Virus record (IMG/VR): IMGVR_UViG_3300046516_000095 | Span: 1-45,684 of that record | Reading direction: 5' to 3' (one strand) | Source: a virus | Length of the DNA: 45,684 bases | Shown here: positions 10,001 through 17,727 of the stretch, in pieces | Position numbering within the stretch: position 1 is the stretch's first letter | Layout: every line of letters begins with the position of its first letter | Notes under the pieces: model-generated | The model's input: the letters and a program-made list of their open reading frames with translations, nothing else | What the model was told of the DNA's origin: nothing | The model's database searches: none | Program-made: the position numbers and the translations under genes

Positions 10001-10103
10001 AGATGCTGCGGGCAACTGCGGCGTCCTGGGGACTCGCACCCTCTGCGTCCAATGCAATGTCCATCGGGCTTGCGATCGGGAACGAGTCCCAGGAATCTGC
10101 CAT
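7011..10103 (-). CDS. Internal virion protein with lytic transglycosylase domain
   Basis: 1030-aa ejection protein comparable to T7 gp16. Residues ~22-115 form a soluble lytic transglycosylase (SLT) domain: ARSIYQQESGSGKNT with catalytic Glu ~38, then GGMQIIP, then AGVRYIKQL and AAGYYGGPGAI. The rest is very Ala/Gln-rich and helical, with repeated AQQARQQAQ-type blocks at ~600-800. Such proteins sit inside the capsid and are ejected, where the SLT domain cuts peptidoglycan for DNA entry. It is the last of three consecutive internal-protein genes. Confidence 0.87.
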   Translation of the reverse strand: MADSWDSFPIASPMDIALDAEGASPQDAAVARSIYQQESGSGKNTKTSNADAHGGMQIIPATFHSVADKGWDINNPVDNARAGVRYIKQLSEKAGGDPALTAAGYYGGPGAIDKAQKGIAVSDPRNPNAPTTLQYGQQVAGRIEKGNWWDNFPLADASSDASTAPQQAPQDAGNSQVASGAVQAQGAPSGQSAQAASAPANPDPNGYGAPPPSDNTQFALPGQKSPAQIAAEQAAQQPQKGWFQRAADEITDSPIEALGNAAHGAVDGLTFGMADKAGAALNAAVNYQDGGSFSDRYHNVLGQVQDYEDKSPAFLTGQIGSAFVPGAGDISLVNKAIEAVPTASRAARVMAGGAAGMTEGAAQVLGHANYLDDVTPGQLATGMGLGAVGGGLGGAFTKATDNQLSNSFLLKAGSVEGGQRDAQILSDLQAMNSRATQEGAKLVPADANALARRYTQEAADQLRQMPKTEDRQTLLNALNRARGLSDDQISALRQLPNGDAVADAIQMHQRTLALTAPTPANLGKVASLARMLVDNGALHAVSHVVPGGSLLTLAPVRHYVMGALLGGRTNRTANIESALQQGPMAQAFLKRFGQGTANQSAQGLAQAAQAAQAARAAAHTAGQDARGFKQGDSAFQRAQAAAQQARQQAQAANPFTPEAQAAARDYMFRAQQSGQANRAGMAQQSQQAAQAEASVGPQMNATQAKAAQAYAKQQAEQLAARMGPQISPAQRAALEAQQAQAQAASQANLKTQLAQKQALADQQASDPSFLLGMSNQFGPPRNADQMSEFAKVMRQQAEAAAAVGPQVPAQGLEAVQATTAKKAAKAVAAQNLSDTVGRIGAGNFDGLTFESPAAKMMLAHLGNSDPAAVKAGIAKLATESPDTHGKVAAMMLSSSGQKFRYYGLQDALRAMPEIGSRTPSEAEKAAIMGRSLPAEAPAAATPALDDVMHPKAWTSAKESRQIIQKNALETAQDSEVKKLVAKLIDTKNVKGAKDPNEARQKAFDDFMKGASTDQQIEAKRVAETLIRYGK

Positions 10104-10106
10104 GGT

Positions 10107-11435
10107 TTAAGGAACCTTTCTTGGTTTACCGTTGGGGTCAATGAAGATCGTGCCGCTCGGGAGCTTGGCTGCTTCCGCGAAGCTAGAGACCTGGACGGGT
10201 TGGTTGCCAGAGCCGGTGGACGGCCTGGTAGGGGTTGCTTGAGGCGCTGCAGGGGCCTGCGGGACACCGAGGTCCTGACGACCGTTAGAGCCGTACGGGT
10301 TGATGGGGCGGTTTGCCGCTTCACTACCCCGCTTGACGACTCCTGTGTAGAAGTCCATGCGGCTCTTGAGGATCGGGTTGGCACGCTCGTAATACGCATC
10401 CCAGACAGCCGGGGAATCCGAGGGACTCGGGACCGAACCAACTGCGCGGGTCCACTCGTCATTACTGAGTGAGCCGTTGAGGCCTGCAACTTCCATCTTC
10501 GCGCCGTCAATCTTGGCGTTATTCAGAGTGTTGTAGTCCGCAGCCGCTTGCGCCATCGAGCCTCCACCCACCGCCGCTGCAGCACGCTGGGCCATCGAAG
10601 GGAGCGCTGAGTAAGCCTTGAGGTACCCAGCGCGGCTCGAGTCGGTCTTGAGCGTCTCCGTGAGGTTCCGCGCAGCGTCCATTCCCGCCTGAGACTGCTG
10701 GAGGTTCGTGAGCACCGGGATCGCAGCATTACCGTTCGTCTGGTCTTGCTTCATGGCGGCCCGTTGCGCCTCCATGGTGTTCTCACCGATCTTGTTGTTC
10801 ATCTCGAGCATCTTCTGCGCTCTAACCTTGCCCAGGACGTAGTCTTGTACCTGGCTGTTCGGCAGAACCTGCGGCTGCTGGCCAGGCATCTGGACCATCG
10901 AGAACGCGCCGTCCTGGCCCACCGGGGTGACCCTGGGCGTGTTCAGTTCGCGTTGCTGGTTGAGCGTCGAGTCGAAGTTGTCATTGAACGCCTTACCTGC
11001 GTCAGCCATGCCCGTCTTGAAGTCCTTGCCACCCATCATCGCGGAACCTGCTGCAATTAGGCCGTTGTCCATCGACAGGGACGGGTTCGTCGCCTGGTTT
11101 GCGAACATCGCCTGGATGGCATCGGAGTTAGGGTAGCCGCCCATGGCCTGGGTGATCGGCGTCTGCGGGGCCTGCGGATCCATGGCTTGCGCCACAGGAG
11201 TCTGCGGGGCCTGCTGCGGAGCCATGGCCTGCGCCACGGGGGGCTGCATGGGAGCACCACCGCCGAACATCGACTGTCCGGCCTGGTTGTTCATCGGGTA
11301 GCTGTAGGAATACGGCAGGTCCGTGGACTTGTCGGTACCGTAGAACTGCAGCGCCTGCCCCAGGTACGCCGGGAGACTGTGGGACCCATCATCGCGCGGG
11401 TCAATGCCCGGAGGCATGTCAAACGAGTAAGCCAT
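10107..11435 (-). CDS. Internal virion protein (ejection core, middle)
   Basis: 442-aa, Gln/Ala/Pro-rich protein with three near-repeats around residues 70-110 (APQTPVAQAMDPQAPQTP, APQTPITQAM). A helical middle and a Pro-rich C-terminus follow. Position between the SLT ejection protein and a small hydrophobic-start internal protein parallels T7 genes 14-15-16. No enzymatic motif is visible, so the function is inferred from composition and context. Confidence 0.72.
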   Translation of the reverse strand: MAYSFDMPPGIDPRDDGSHSLPAYLGQALQFYGTDKSTDLPYSYSYPMNNQAGQSMFGGGAPMQPPVAQAMAPQQAPQTPVAQAMDPQAPQTPITQAMGGYPNSDAIQAMFANQATNPSLSMDNGLIAAGSAMMGGKDFKTGMADAGKAFNDNFDSTLNQQRELNTPRVTPVGQDGAFSMVQMPGQQPQVLPNSQVQDYVLGKVRAQKMLEMNNKIGENTMEAQRAAMKQDQTNGNAAIPVLTNLQQSQAGMDAARNLTETLKTDSSRAGYLKAYSALPSMAQRAAAAVGGGSMAQAAADYNTLNNAKIDGAKMEVAGLNGSLSNDEWTRAVGSVPSPSDSPAVWDAYYERANPILKSRMDFYTGVVKRGSEAANRPINPYGSNGRQDLGVPQAPAAPQATPTRPSTGSGNQPVQVSSFAEAAKLPSGTIFIDPNGKPRKVP

Positions 11436-11445
11436 TGGGGCCTCC

Positions 11446-12654
11446 TTAGTAGCCGAACGCGCTGAGACCTGCGGGGGCCTGTGATGCGTTCATGGCCGTG
11501 GTGGCCTGTGTGGTGTAGTCATTGCCGCCAGGCATCGTGAAGCCGCTATTGTTGAAGTTGGTGCCACCTGTGTTGCTGTATCCACCGAGCTTGTCCGCGA
11601 TGCCGTAACCCATGAGACCACCACCGGCAGCGCCTTGGAGCGCACCCGCAGCCGTCGAAGGGCCTACCGACGACACTGGCTGACCGCCCCATTTCCCGTT
11701 AATCACGTTCATGTACTGACCGTAGAGGTTCAGCGGCGTCGACTGCTGCTCTTGGAACTGCTGCATCGCGGCGTTGTTCTGCGCCTGCTCCTGGCCCTGG
11801 TAGAGACCGCCTGCAGCGTTGAGTTGGTCGAAGTTGTTGCCGTTCGCCTGTTGGCCGTTGAGGAGACCCGAGGACCCAATCTGATACGCGTTGCCGAGTT
11901 GGTTGTTCGCCGTGAGCGCCCGATCCGAGTTGGCGTTGTACTGCGACTGCGCCGTCTGGAGGCCCGTGTTGAAAAGCTGGCCTCGGATCTGTGCCGCTGT
12001 GTCAGCCATCTGCTCCGAGGCGTTGCGTTGGAGGATCGCTTGGGTCACCCCGGTACGTGTGGAGTCTGTGTTACCGTTTCCTGCAGCCGTTACAGCCAGC
12101 GAGGGAAGCTGCGACTCGTTCAGGTTCCGTGAAGCATCTCGGTTGGCTGCGTTGACCATCTGCGTGGCCATATCACTGTTCGCCAGTCCGTTTGCGTAGT
12201 TCATGAACCCTTGGGTCGGGTCCTGCTGTGCCTGCGCTAGGAGTCCTTGGGCGTTGGTGCCATACTGCGAACCCGTCTGCGTGAGGCCCATACCAGTGTT
12301 GTAGAACTGGTTTGCCGTATTGATGCCGTTACCGTTCGCGTAGGATGCGGTCTGATCGGCTCCTTGGGTCTGGTAGGGATTCAGACCAGCTACGCGTGGT
12401 CCGCTGTACGTTCCCATGCCCAGGGCATTGTGGAGCGCGTCTTGGGACCCTTGGAACTCGCCGCTGATATACGGCTGCGCTGCGGACCAGGGGGAATTGG
12501 CAGCCTGGGCTGCGGACTTTTGGGCATCGGCGGCATTGCTCGAGGCGATACCACTACCGACCGCGCCGACTGCTGCTGCCCCTACTGCCGCTGCGGCCAC
12601 ATGCGAGCGCATGAAGATCGCGGGGGCGAGGAGCTTGAGGATTGACTTGATCAT
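11446..12654 (-). CDS. Internal virion protein with N-terminal hydrophobic segment
   Basis: 402 aa from the ATG at 12654, chosen because it overlaps the preceding stop as ATGA; an in-frame upstream codon at 12690 lies inside the neighbour. Residues ~8-45 are hydrophobic and Ala/Gly-rich (LLAPAIF, AAAAVGAAAVGAVGSGIAS), compatible with membrane insertion. The rest is Gln/Asn/Gly-rich (e.g. NQFYNTGMGLTQTGSQYGTN). A gp14-like ejection protein forming an outer-membrane pore is the likeliest role. Confidence 0.72.
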   Translation of the reverse strand: MIKSILKLLAPAIFMRSHVAAAAVGAAAVGAVGSGIASSNAADAQKSAAQAANSPWSAAQPYISGEFQGSQDALHNALGMGTYSGPRVAGLNPYQTQGADQTASYANGNGINTANQFYNTGMGLTQTGSQYGTNAQGLLAQAQQDPTQGFMNYANGLANSDMATQMVNAANRDASRNLNESQLPSLAVTAAGNGNTDSTRTGVTQAILQRNASEQMADTAAQIRGQLFNTGLQTAQSQYNANSDRALTANNQLGNAYQIGSSGLLNGQQANGNNFDQLNAAGGLYQGQEQAQNNAAMQQFQEQQSTPLNLYGQYMNVINGKWGGQPVSSVGPSTAAGALQGAAGGGLMGYGIADKLGGYSNTGGTNFNNSGFTMPGGNDYTTQATTAMNASQAPAGLSAFGY

Positions 12655-13100
12655 AGGACCTTGGAAAAGAGGCGCTCGGTTTCCCGCCAACCCATCCGCT
12701 CAAAGATCGGTCCCATGTCTAGGTGCAACTTGGTCCCGGAGAACACCTTCTTGACCCCACGGGCCTTGAGGGTCTTCTCCACGTACTTGAAGAGCTTTAC
12801 GCCTGTCCACCCCTGCCGATGCTCCGGGGAGATGTAATAGACGTCAGTAAAGCCGTGGAGGTCGTTCTTGTAATGGAGGTGCGGACGGACGATGCTGATG
12901 TGGTAGCCAACGATCTTTCCGGCCTCGCGGGCCGTGACGATGTGTAGCGCCCCAGAATCACAAAATGCTTCGTACTGCCGATAGTCGGGGGCCAGCTTAA
13001 TGGTGTCGTGGTCGATTGCGACCTCTTGCCAATGAGCGGGCCACAGGGCCTCCATTTCAGACACGATGTCCCGCCACTTCTCTACTGAATAGGTAATCAC
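12651..13100 (-). CDS. GNAT-family N-acetyltransferase
   Basis: 149-aa protein with the GNAT layout: an early strand-helix, HIVTAREAGKIVGYHISIVRP (beta3-beta4), then YYISPEHRQGWTGVKLFKYVEKTLKARG. The last segment contains the acetyl-CoA pyrophosphate-binding loop (RQGWTG) and following helix; IFERMGWRETE is the usual C-terminal element. GNATs inside podovirus structural operons are common and their substrates are unknown. It overlaps the beta-hydroxylase gene upstream and the internal-protein gene downstream by 4 bases each. Confidence 0.85.
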   Translation of the reverse strand: MITYSVEKWRDIVSEMEALWPAHWQEVAIDHDTIKLAPDYRQYEAFCDSGALHIVTAREAGKIVGYHISIVRPHLHYKNDLHGFTDVYYISPEHRQGWTGVKLFKYVEKTLKARGVKKVFSGTKLHLDMGPIFERMGWRETERLFSKVL

Positions 13101-13669
13101 GGCTTGGATGTCCGAATGTCAACGACCATGTGGATGCGGTCGCAGGGGGAGTTGTTGATCACTTCATGCTCTTCGGCGTTCTGGAACCACCAGGTCTCGC
13201 CTGGGGCCATGTAGACGTCCTCGTCGCCCGTGCGGAAGTACACTCCCGGGGCGCTTTGGAGCACCACATGGAAGCGATCCCAGTATTGGGCATGTTCCGG
13301 AGTATCCGCGTGCGGGAAGATGCGACCACCAGGGGCGATCTTGTTGACGATCACGCGCCCTAGGCGTTCGCCGCCCACGCGGGCCATGAGGCCCATGACG
13401 ATGGGACGGGCTTCCGGGAGGGCCTTGTATGCCTCCTGGTCAACGCACTCGTGCTGGTCGAAGTTCTCGAGGTGCTTCTTGAGGGCTTCTTCGGTTTCAT
13501 GCACGGAGCGCGGCGGGAAGCGCAGGATGATCGACTCGATCTGCCCGAACGGCCCCTGGGGGTAGTCGCGCAGGTACGTGTCGGCCTTCCAGATCTCCGG
13601 ACGGCGTTGGATTGCGAGGTTGAGCGGCACTGTGTCCAGGCCTACTCCGATTCGCATGAAGTTTTTCAT
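13097..13669 (-). CDS. Aspartyl/asparaginyl beta-hydroxylase-like 2OG-Fe(II) enzyme
   Basis: 190-aa protein with the double-stranded beta-helix signature: GGRIFPHADTPEHAQYWDRFHVVL (His and Asp of the Fe site, facial-triad first half), GVYFRTGDEDVYMAPGETWWFQN, then EHEVINNSPCDRIHMVVDIR (distal His and the Arg that binds 2-oxoglutarate). These residues place it in the aspartyl/asparaginyl beta-hydroxylase family. The substrate is unknown; it may hydroxylate a virion protein or host factor, since it lies inside the structural operon beside a GNAT. Confidence 0.82.
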   Translation of the reverse strand: MKNFMRIGVGLDTVPLNLAIQRRPEIWKADTYLRDYPQGPFGQIESIILRFPPRSVHETEEALKKHLENFDQHECVDQEAYKALPEARPIVMGLMARVGGERLGRVIVNKIAPGGRIFPHADTPEHAQYWDRFHVVLQSAPGVYFRTGDEDVYMAPGETWWFQNAEEHEVINNSPCDRIHMVVDIRTSKP

Positions 13670-13690
13670 TGCTCTCTCGATTTAAAAGGG

Positions 13691-13855
13691 TTACGTGACC
13701 CGCGCAGCAAGTTGCGTCAGTGCCGAGTTGATAGCGGCTACCGAACGCTCGAGCTTCTTTAGCTCTTCCTGAAGCCATTGGGCTTCGGATCCCTTTAATG
13801 GGGGCTGTGCTGCGCGGACGTAGTTCTGAAGTGGCGTGGTGTACGTGATGGCCAT
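13691..13855 (-). CDS. Small helical tail-operon protein
   Basis: 54-aa gene starting MAITYTTPLQNYVRAQPPLK with a heptad-like C-terminal half (LEELKKLERSVAAINSALTQL-type spacing). An excellent AGGAGG ribosome site embedded in the end of the upstream gene (13859-13868) supports it. Length and coiled-coil character suggest a small virion or chaperone protein; no family recognised. Confidence 0.7.
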   Translation of the reverse strand: MAITYTTPLQNYVRAAQPPLKGSEAQWLQEELKKLERSVAAINSALTQLAARVT

Positions 13856-13857
13856 GG

Positions 13858-15567
13858 TTACCTCCTGGAGAGGGACTTGACCTCAACGTCCATGCCGGAT
13901 AGCTGGAAGTTAGAGATCGAGGCAGTGCTGACCTTGTAGGACAGGTAGCGCCCTGAGACCATCATGTCCAGCTTGTAATCCGTCGCCGGGTTGAAGGTTG
14001 CTTTGGACCGATAGTTCGGCGTCTGCTCCGGGAGATCCGAGGAGCCAAATTCGAACGTGAACGTCCCTGTGCTGTCGTCGAAGAACGACTCCGGGACCGC
14101 GCACTGCACCGTCTTGTAAGACCGCAGCGGGAGGCCCTGGGTATCCAGGGAGATCCCCACGCGTTCCACATAGGCGGGCTTGAGCGTCTCGGTGTTGGCC
14201 GGGAGATTGACCAGGCCGACCGTTGGCAGGTCGACGGCGTAGACGCAGGAGTCCGAGAGGCCCTTGGTCTGGTCGTACACCCCGAGCATGATCGACAGCT
14301 TCGGCGTTCCACCACCCGAGAAGCTCGAATAGGCCGTGTTGAACAGGGTGTAGCTGTTCGTGACGTCCGGGAACGAGTTCTTGACGAGCGAAGCATTGGC
14401 CTCTGCCCCACCGACGATGTTCGGCAGGTCCATGAACGACCAGGTGTCCGACTTGTAGTTGTACGTGGCTGCTTGGTTGCAGAATTGGGTGCCTGCGAAG
14501 GGCGCTTCGTCCTGCAAGGTCGCGTAGCAGAAGTGCAGTAGCTTCGACACGGAGTCGTGGGCCACGAAGCAGAACTGCTGCTTGTTGCGGTCCAGTGTGC
14601 TGAAGATGCGGCGACGGACGCGGCCATCTGCAATCGACTGGCGGCTGATGCCGTCATGGACGTAGATGTCGTTGTCGCCAAATACAAAGTGTTTGCTTTC
14701 GACCTCGACCACACAGTTCGTGTTGACGATGCCGCCCTCGAAGGGGAGCCTGCGGAAGTTGAAGACGTTCAGGTCGCCCGAGTACTCCATGAGCCACAAC
14801 TGGTTCTGGGAGTAGATGATGAAGGCCTCGCCAAGGGAGAGACCATCACGGATCGGGTTCTTCATATCACCGATGACATTCTCACCGGCCACGTAGTTCG
14901 TGTTGCTCGGGTCCCACTGGAGACCGGAGACTGCGGTCGAGTACTGGAGCGGATTCGACCACTTGACCATGGTCGGGTAGTCCACGCCTGCCTTGTTCAT
15001 ACCGAGGCAGATGCAGTATCCCTTGAAGCCCCGAACGATGCTCGCCTGGTCCCCTGCGACCCAATCGCCTCCCATGAGGGAGTAGTTGGAATCGTGCTTG
15101 ATGTTCCGAGCGTAGGGCACCATGCCCTTGCGGGCTAGGAACGAGAGACCAGCGACCTGGGCGTGGCTCCATGCATTGTCGTTCGTCACAGTCCCCGAGG
15201 TGGGGGTCTGGAAGGACATCACGTTGCCAGGGTAGGCACGGATTGTTCCATCGTTGTCGGCAACGAATACCGTCTCACCAGCAGTGGGGTCGGTGTAGCT
15301 ACCGACAAAGCGAGAAGCGTTAGAGCTACCGCCCTCCGCAGAGTTGTAGACGGATGTGTTTGCATCGTAGGTCCCTGCTGCCGCATCGTACGAGAGCGTC
15401 GAGCGGATCGGGGTGAAGAGTTGCTTGAAGACCGGGGCACGCTGCACGCGGCCTTCGGAGAAGATGACGTTGTTCGCCGCCGAGTAAGCACTGGGCGGAA
15501 GGTCATACGGGCTGGCGTCGGTGATTACCCCCACGCCCCCCAATTGGCGAAGCGGGAGGTTGGCCAT
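13858..15567 (-). CDS. Tail nozzle / tail tubular protein B-like structural protein
   Basis: 569-aa protein starting MANLPLRQLGGVGVITDASP, followed by PYDLPPSAYSAANNVIFSEG. This opening is shared by a large family of podovirus tail structural proteins. The body is beta-rich with WSM/FGxNDIYVHDG-type blades (e.g. HFVFGDNDIYVHDGISRQ), fitting a beta-propeller nozzle. It sits upstream of the internal virion proteins and downstream of the collar-domain genes. Confidence 0.7.
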   Translation of the reverse strand: MANLPLRQLGGVGVITDASPYDLPPSAYSAANNVIFSEGRVQRAPVFKQLFTPIRSTLSYDAAAGTYDANTSVYNSAEGGSSNASRFVGSYTDPTAGETVFVADNDGTIRAYPGNVMSFQTPTSGTVTNDNAWSHAQVAGLSFLARKGMVPYARNIKHDSNYSLMGGDWVAGDQASIVRGFKGYCICLGMNKAGVDYPTMVKWSNPLQYSTAVSGLQWDPSNTNYVAGENVIGDMKNPIRDGLSLGEAFIIYSQNQLWLMEYSGDLNVFNFRRLPFEGGIVNTNCVVEVESKHFVFGDNDIYVHDGISRQSIADGRVRRRIFSTLDRNKQQFCFVAHDSVSKLLHFCYATLQDEAPFAGTQFCNQAATYNYKSDTWSFMDLPNIVGGAEANASLVKNSFPDVTNSYTLFNTAYSSFSGGGTPKLSIMLGVYDQTKGLSDSCVYAVDLPTVGLVNLPANTETLKPAYVERVGISLDTQGLPLRSYKTVQCAVPESFFDDSTGTFTFEFGSSDLPEQTPNYRSKATFNPATDYKLDMMVSGRYLSYKVSTASISNFQLSGMDVEVKSLSRR

Positions 15568-16112
15568 TACAGTTTCATGATGTAGGCGAGAGCCAGGTAC
15601 GGAGGAAGGCAGGAGTGCGTGTGATCGCCCACCTGGTTGATCGTGTGGACGTGACCTTGGGACACCACGGACGAGACCACGGACTGCCCAGCACCCGCAG
15701 CGACTGCGAGAGAGGAGACCTGCAGGTTTGCCGTGGACTGGTTCTCAGTGTGCGTGTGAGCACCACTGAAGCCCGTAGAAACATCTCCACCGATTGCGGA
15801 GACCGCGTACTGGTCCCCTGCCCCGATGACGAACTTGTTCCGGAGATCCGGGGTCCCTTGGGTCCCATCGCACAGCGCGTAGCCCGTGGGGATCGCTGTT
15901 AGCGCCCCCGACCACAGGATCACGGCCCCTTGGGGCACCGGGTTGTTCAGTTGCTTTGGGGTTGCGGTGACCGCGCTGTCCAGGTTCGGGAACGTGGAGA
16001 GGAGTACTGACTTGATCATCCGGAGATGGTCGTCAGCCTGGGACACGGAGTCGGTCGACAGCGGGTTCGCCGCGACGAGTTGGTTGAGGTACTGAGCGGA
16101 TTCGATGGCCAT
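15567..16112 (-). CDS. Tail collar-domain fibre protein, paralog 2
   Basis: 181-aa protein of the phage tail collar type: an N-terminal helix (YLNQLVAANPLSTDSVSQAD), then the collar core PTGYALCDGTQGTPDLRNKF with VIGAGDQY. The C-terminal region carries paired histidines (GAHTHTEN, GHVHTINQVGDHTHS) and ends PPYLALAYIMKL. His pairs in such tips can bind metal in known tail-fibre families. It is a clear tandem paralog of the next gene and overlaps the nozzle gene by one base. Confidence 0.85.
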   Translation of the reverse strand: MAIESAQYLNQLVAANPLSTDSVSQADDHLRMIKSVLLSTFPNLDSAVTATPKQLNNPVPQGAVILWSGALTAIPTGYALCDGTQGTPDLRNKFVIGAGDQYAVSAIGGDVSTGFSGAHTHTENQSTANLQVSSLAVAAGAGQSVVSSVVSQGHVHTINQVGDHTHSCLPPYLALAYIMKL

Positions 16113-16115
16113 GGC

Positions 16116-16835
16116 TTAGATCTTCATGATGAACGCCAGGGCGTAGTAAGGAGGACGGTTCTCATGCGCCGCTCCGGAGCCTGCATTGCCGATCCCCACG
16201 TTGTGGGCATGAGCGCCTGCGACCGATGTGTCGAAGCCGTGGGAGTGGCCGCCTGCGGGATCCGTGGGGGACATGTAGCGGCTGGAGCCGTAGCCCGTGG
16301 AGACCGGGACGTTCGCGCCTCCATTGTCCGAGCCAGCCTGCACCGAGCCGAGGTTCGGGAGTGTGTGCTGGTGGTCGCCTATGGCGTACGTGGTCCCGTT
16401 GTGTGCGTGGGACCCCTGGGTATCCGTCCAGGCCGTATGGTTGTGTACGGGCATCTGGGCGGCTGTGAGGGCCACGGTGGTCGCACCACCCGTGTTACCG
16501 ACCCCATAGGAACCCCCGGTACCGACGATGAATCGGTCACGGAGATCAGGCGTGGTGATGTTGCCGGTGCCATCTGCCTTGGCCACCGTTTGGCCATTAC
16601 AGAGTGCCCAGCCTGCCGGGATCGAGCCACCCGACCACATGGCGATGAGACCCACCGGGGTCCCGTTGGACAGGTTTTCGTGTGTAGCGGAGACCGCTCC
16701 CTTGACATTGGGGAAGGTAGCCAGGAGCGACGACTTGATGAGACGGAGGTGATCGTCTGCGTACGCAATGGGATCGGAGCCAACCGGGTTGGTGGCTACC
16801 AGGTCCGAGATGTATGTGCCAGTTTCGAGTGCCAT
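16116..16835 (-). CDS. Tail collar-domain fibre protein, paralog 1
   Basis: 239-aa paralog of the neighbouring 181-aa protein, aligned from the N-terminus (YISDLVATNPVGSDPIAYAD) through PAGWALCNGQ and TPDLRDRFIVGTGGSYGVGN to PPYYALAFIMKI. It has an enlarged His-rich insert with several HxH pairs (HNHTAW, GSHAHNG, GDHQHT, GGHSHGFD, GAHAHNV). The two copies probably form short tail fibres or decoration tips. Confidence 0.85.
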   Translation of the reverse strand: MALETGTYISDLVATNPVGSDPIAYADDHLRLIKSSLLATFPNVKGAVSATHENLSNGTPVGLIAMWSGGSIPAGWALCNGQTVAKADGTGNITTPDLRDRFIVGTGGSYGVGNTGGATTVALTAAQMPVHNHTAWTDTQGSHAHNGTTYAIGDHQHTLPNLGSVQAGSDNGGANVPVSTGYGSSRYMSPTDPAGGHSHGFDTSVAGAHAHNVGIGNAGSGAAHENRPPYYALAFIMKI

Positions 16836-16843
16836 GGGGGTAT

Positions 16844-16858
16844 GTGCCCCAGGGGCAC
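16844..16858 (-). other. Perfect 7-bp hairpin at start of collar gene
   Basis: GTGCCCC-A-GGGGCAC is a perfect inverted repeat in the 24-base gap between the first leftward gene and the collar gene start at 16835. It occupies the place where a ribosome site would be expected and no clear Shine-Dalgarno is visible, so it may control translation. Confidence 0.4.
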
Positions 16859-16859
16859 G

Positions 16860-17204
16860 TTAGGAGTTCTGAGGGGGGATGAGGTGGGGAGCGAACTGTT
16901 CAATCATTCGCTGGAGCGTGTAGCACATGGGTTCACCATTGGCGTGGGCCGGGTTCATGCCTGCGTAGTCCAGGATGTCCAGGGCCGCATGGCAGCACTC
17001 ATGGACAAGCACGGACACATCGGACCCAGGCCGCACCCAGATGACGATCACCCGGGTCGAGGTACCCCAGCAGAGGCCGAGGGACCCCTCGAGGTCGAGG
17101 TTGAGATCGAACTTCTTCCCAAGGGCCTTGAGGGCCGTGTCGTCCTGTGTGAACCACACCTCGCGGCCCCAGGGGTGGGCCTGGTACTTGAGGACGTTCT
17201 TCAT
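16860..17204 (-). CDS. HExxH metallopeptidase-like protein
   Basis: 114 aa from the ATG at 17204. The frame continues upstream to 17333, but that part runs through a C-rich stretch and looks non-coding. VLVHECCHAALDILDYAGM contains a zincin-type HExxH motif (HECCH), followed ~20 residues later by GEPMCYTLQRMIEQ with a possible third zinc ligand Glu. Small proteins of this type occur in phage structural operons. It is the first gene of the leftward block. Confidence 0.7.
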   Translation of the reverse strand: MKNVLKYQAHPWGREVWFTQDDTALKALGKKFDLNLDLEGSLGLCWGTSTRVIVIWVRPGSDVSVLVHECCHAALDILDYAGMNPAHANGEPMCYTLQRMIEQFAPHLIPPQNS

Positions 17205-17213
17205 GGGGCTAGG

Positions 17214-17222
17214 TTGTACAAC
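17214..17222. promoter_or_regulatory. TTGTACAAC palindrome before leftward operon
   Basis: One copy of a 9-bp element (palindromic core TTGTACAA), seen also at 17699-17707, 18892, 21776, 24359 and 24510. It lies 10 bases upstream of the first leftward ATG. It is probably an operator or a leader element for the structural operon. Confidence 0.5.
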
Positions 17223-17225
17223 TTT

Positions 17226-17274
17226 GGGGGCACCCCGGGGGTACCGGGGGTACTTGGGGAAATTGGGGACGGGG
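17226..17274 (+). other. G-quadruplex-like G-run cluster
   Basis: Six runs of four or five G (17226-30, 17237-41, 17246-50, 17256-59, 17265-68, 17271-74) at ~6-11-base spacing on the + strand, which is the template strand for leftward transcription into the structural operon. This meets the usual pattern for an intramolecular G-quadruplex with extra runs. Confidence 0.5.
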
Positions 17275-17690
17275 TCACTTGAGGACCCGGCGGGGACCCT
17301 AGGGGGGTCTGTGTTTTGGGCGGAAGCCACCACTCAGCAATCCTCAACAACAACAACAACGGCTGAGGCTTTACCGGAGTTTTGGAAAGGCCTCCAAAAG
17401 GCGCATGGGGGGTACTGTCTGGCGGGGGATTCGAGCCGCGCCGTGTGCCTTGCCCTTGCAACCCATTGATTCTTAACGGATTCGATCAGATGGGCTATCT
17501 GACGGGCATGGAATAAGGCGTGATCCGCAGGCGTTTAGGGCCTGTGGTGATCCAGTGGTGCGATGGTGCCTGTGGTGATCCCTCTAGTGATGCGTGCGTG
17601 GTGTGGGGGATACAGGGGCACCGAGGGTTAAAAATGGTTGCCTGGGAATGACCGTTGCGTGTTTTCGACAGGCAGACGAATCTTTTTGCT
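17275..17690. other. Non-coding divergent control region
   Basis: No gene is supported between the leftward operon start and the early promoter. The region contains a CAA-repeat tract (17345-17361), a CAGAT/ATCTG hairpin (17486-17500) and a 13-bp direct repeat CCTGTGGTGATCC at 17541 and 17569. A third GTGATCC lies at 17520. The ~27-28-bp spacing of these copies suggests protein binding sites or a regulatory leader. Confidence 0.4.
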
Positions 17691-17727
17691 GTACCTACTT
17701 GTACAACTCAAAACGCTTTGCTATAGT
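17691..17727 (+). promoter_or_regulatory. Early sigma70 promoter with operators
   Basis: TTGTAC (17699-17704) and TATAGT (17722-17727) with a 17-bp spacer. The -35 overlaps a TTGTACAAC palindrome and GTACCTACTTGTAC (17691-17704). The latter is the exact reverse complement of a 14-bp element inside the integrase promoter (35383-35396). It drives the early genes from 17765 and is probably repressed in lysogens. Confidence 0.75.

Noticed and set aside
17420-17470. tRNA 3' end-like sequence (GGATTCGAGCC) as attP
   Set aside because: The flanking bases do not form a T-stem around the TTCGA loop and no acceptor stem is visible.
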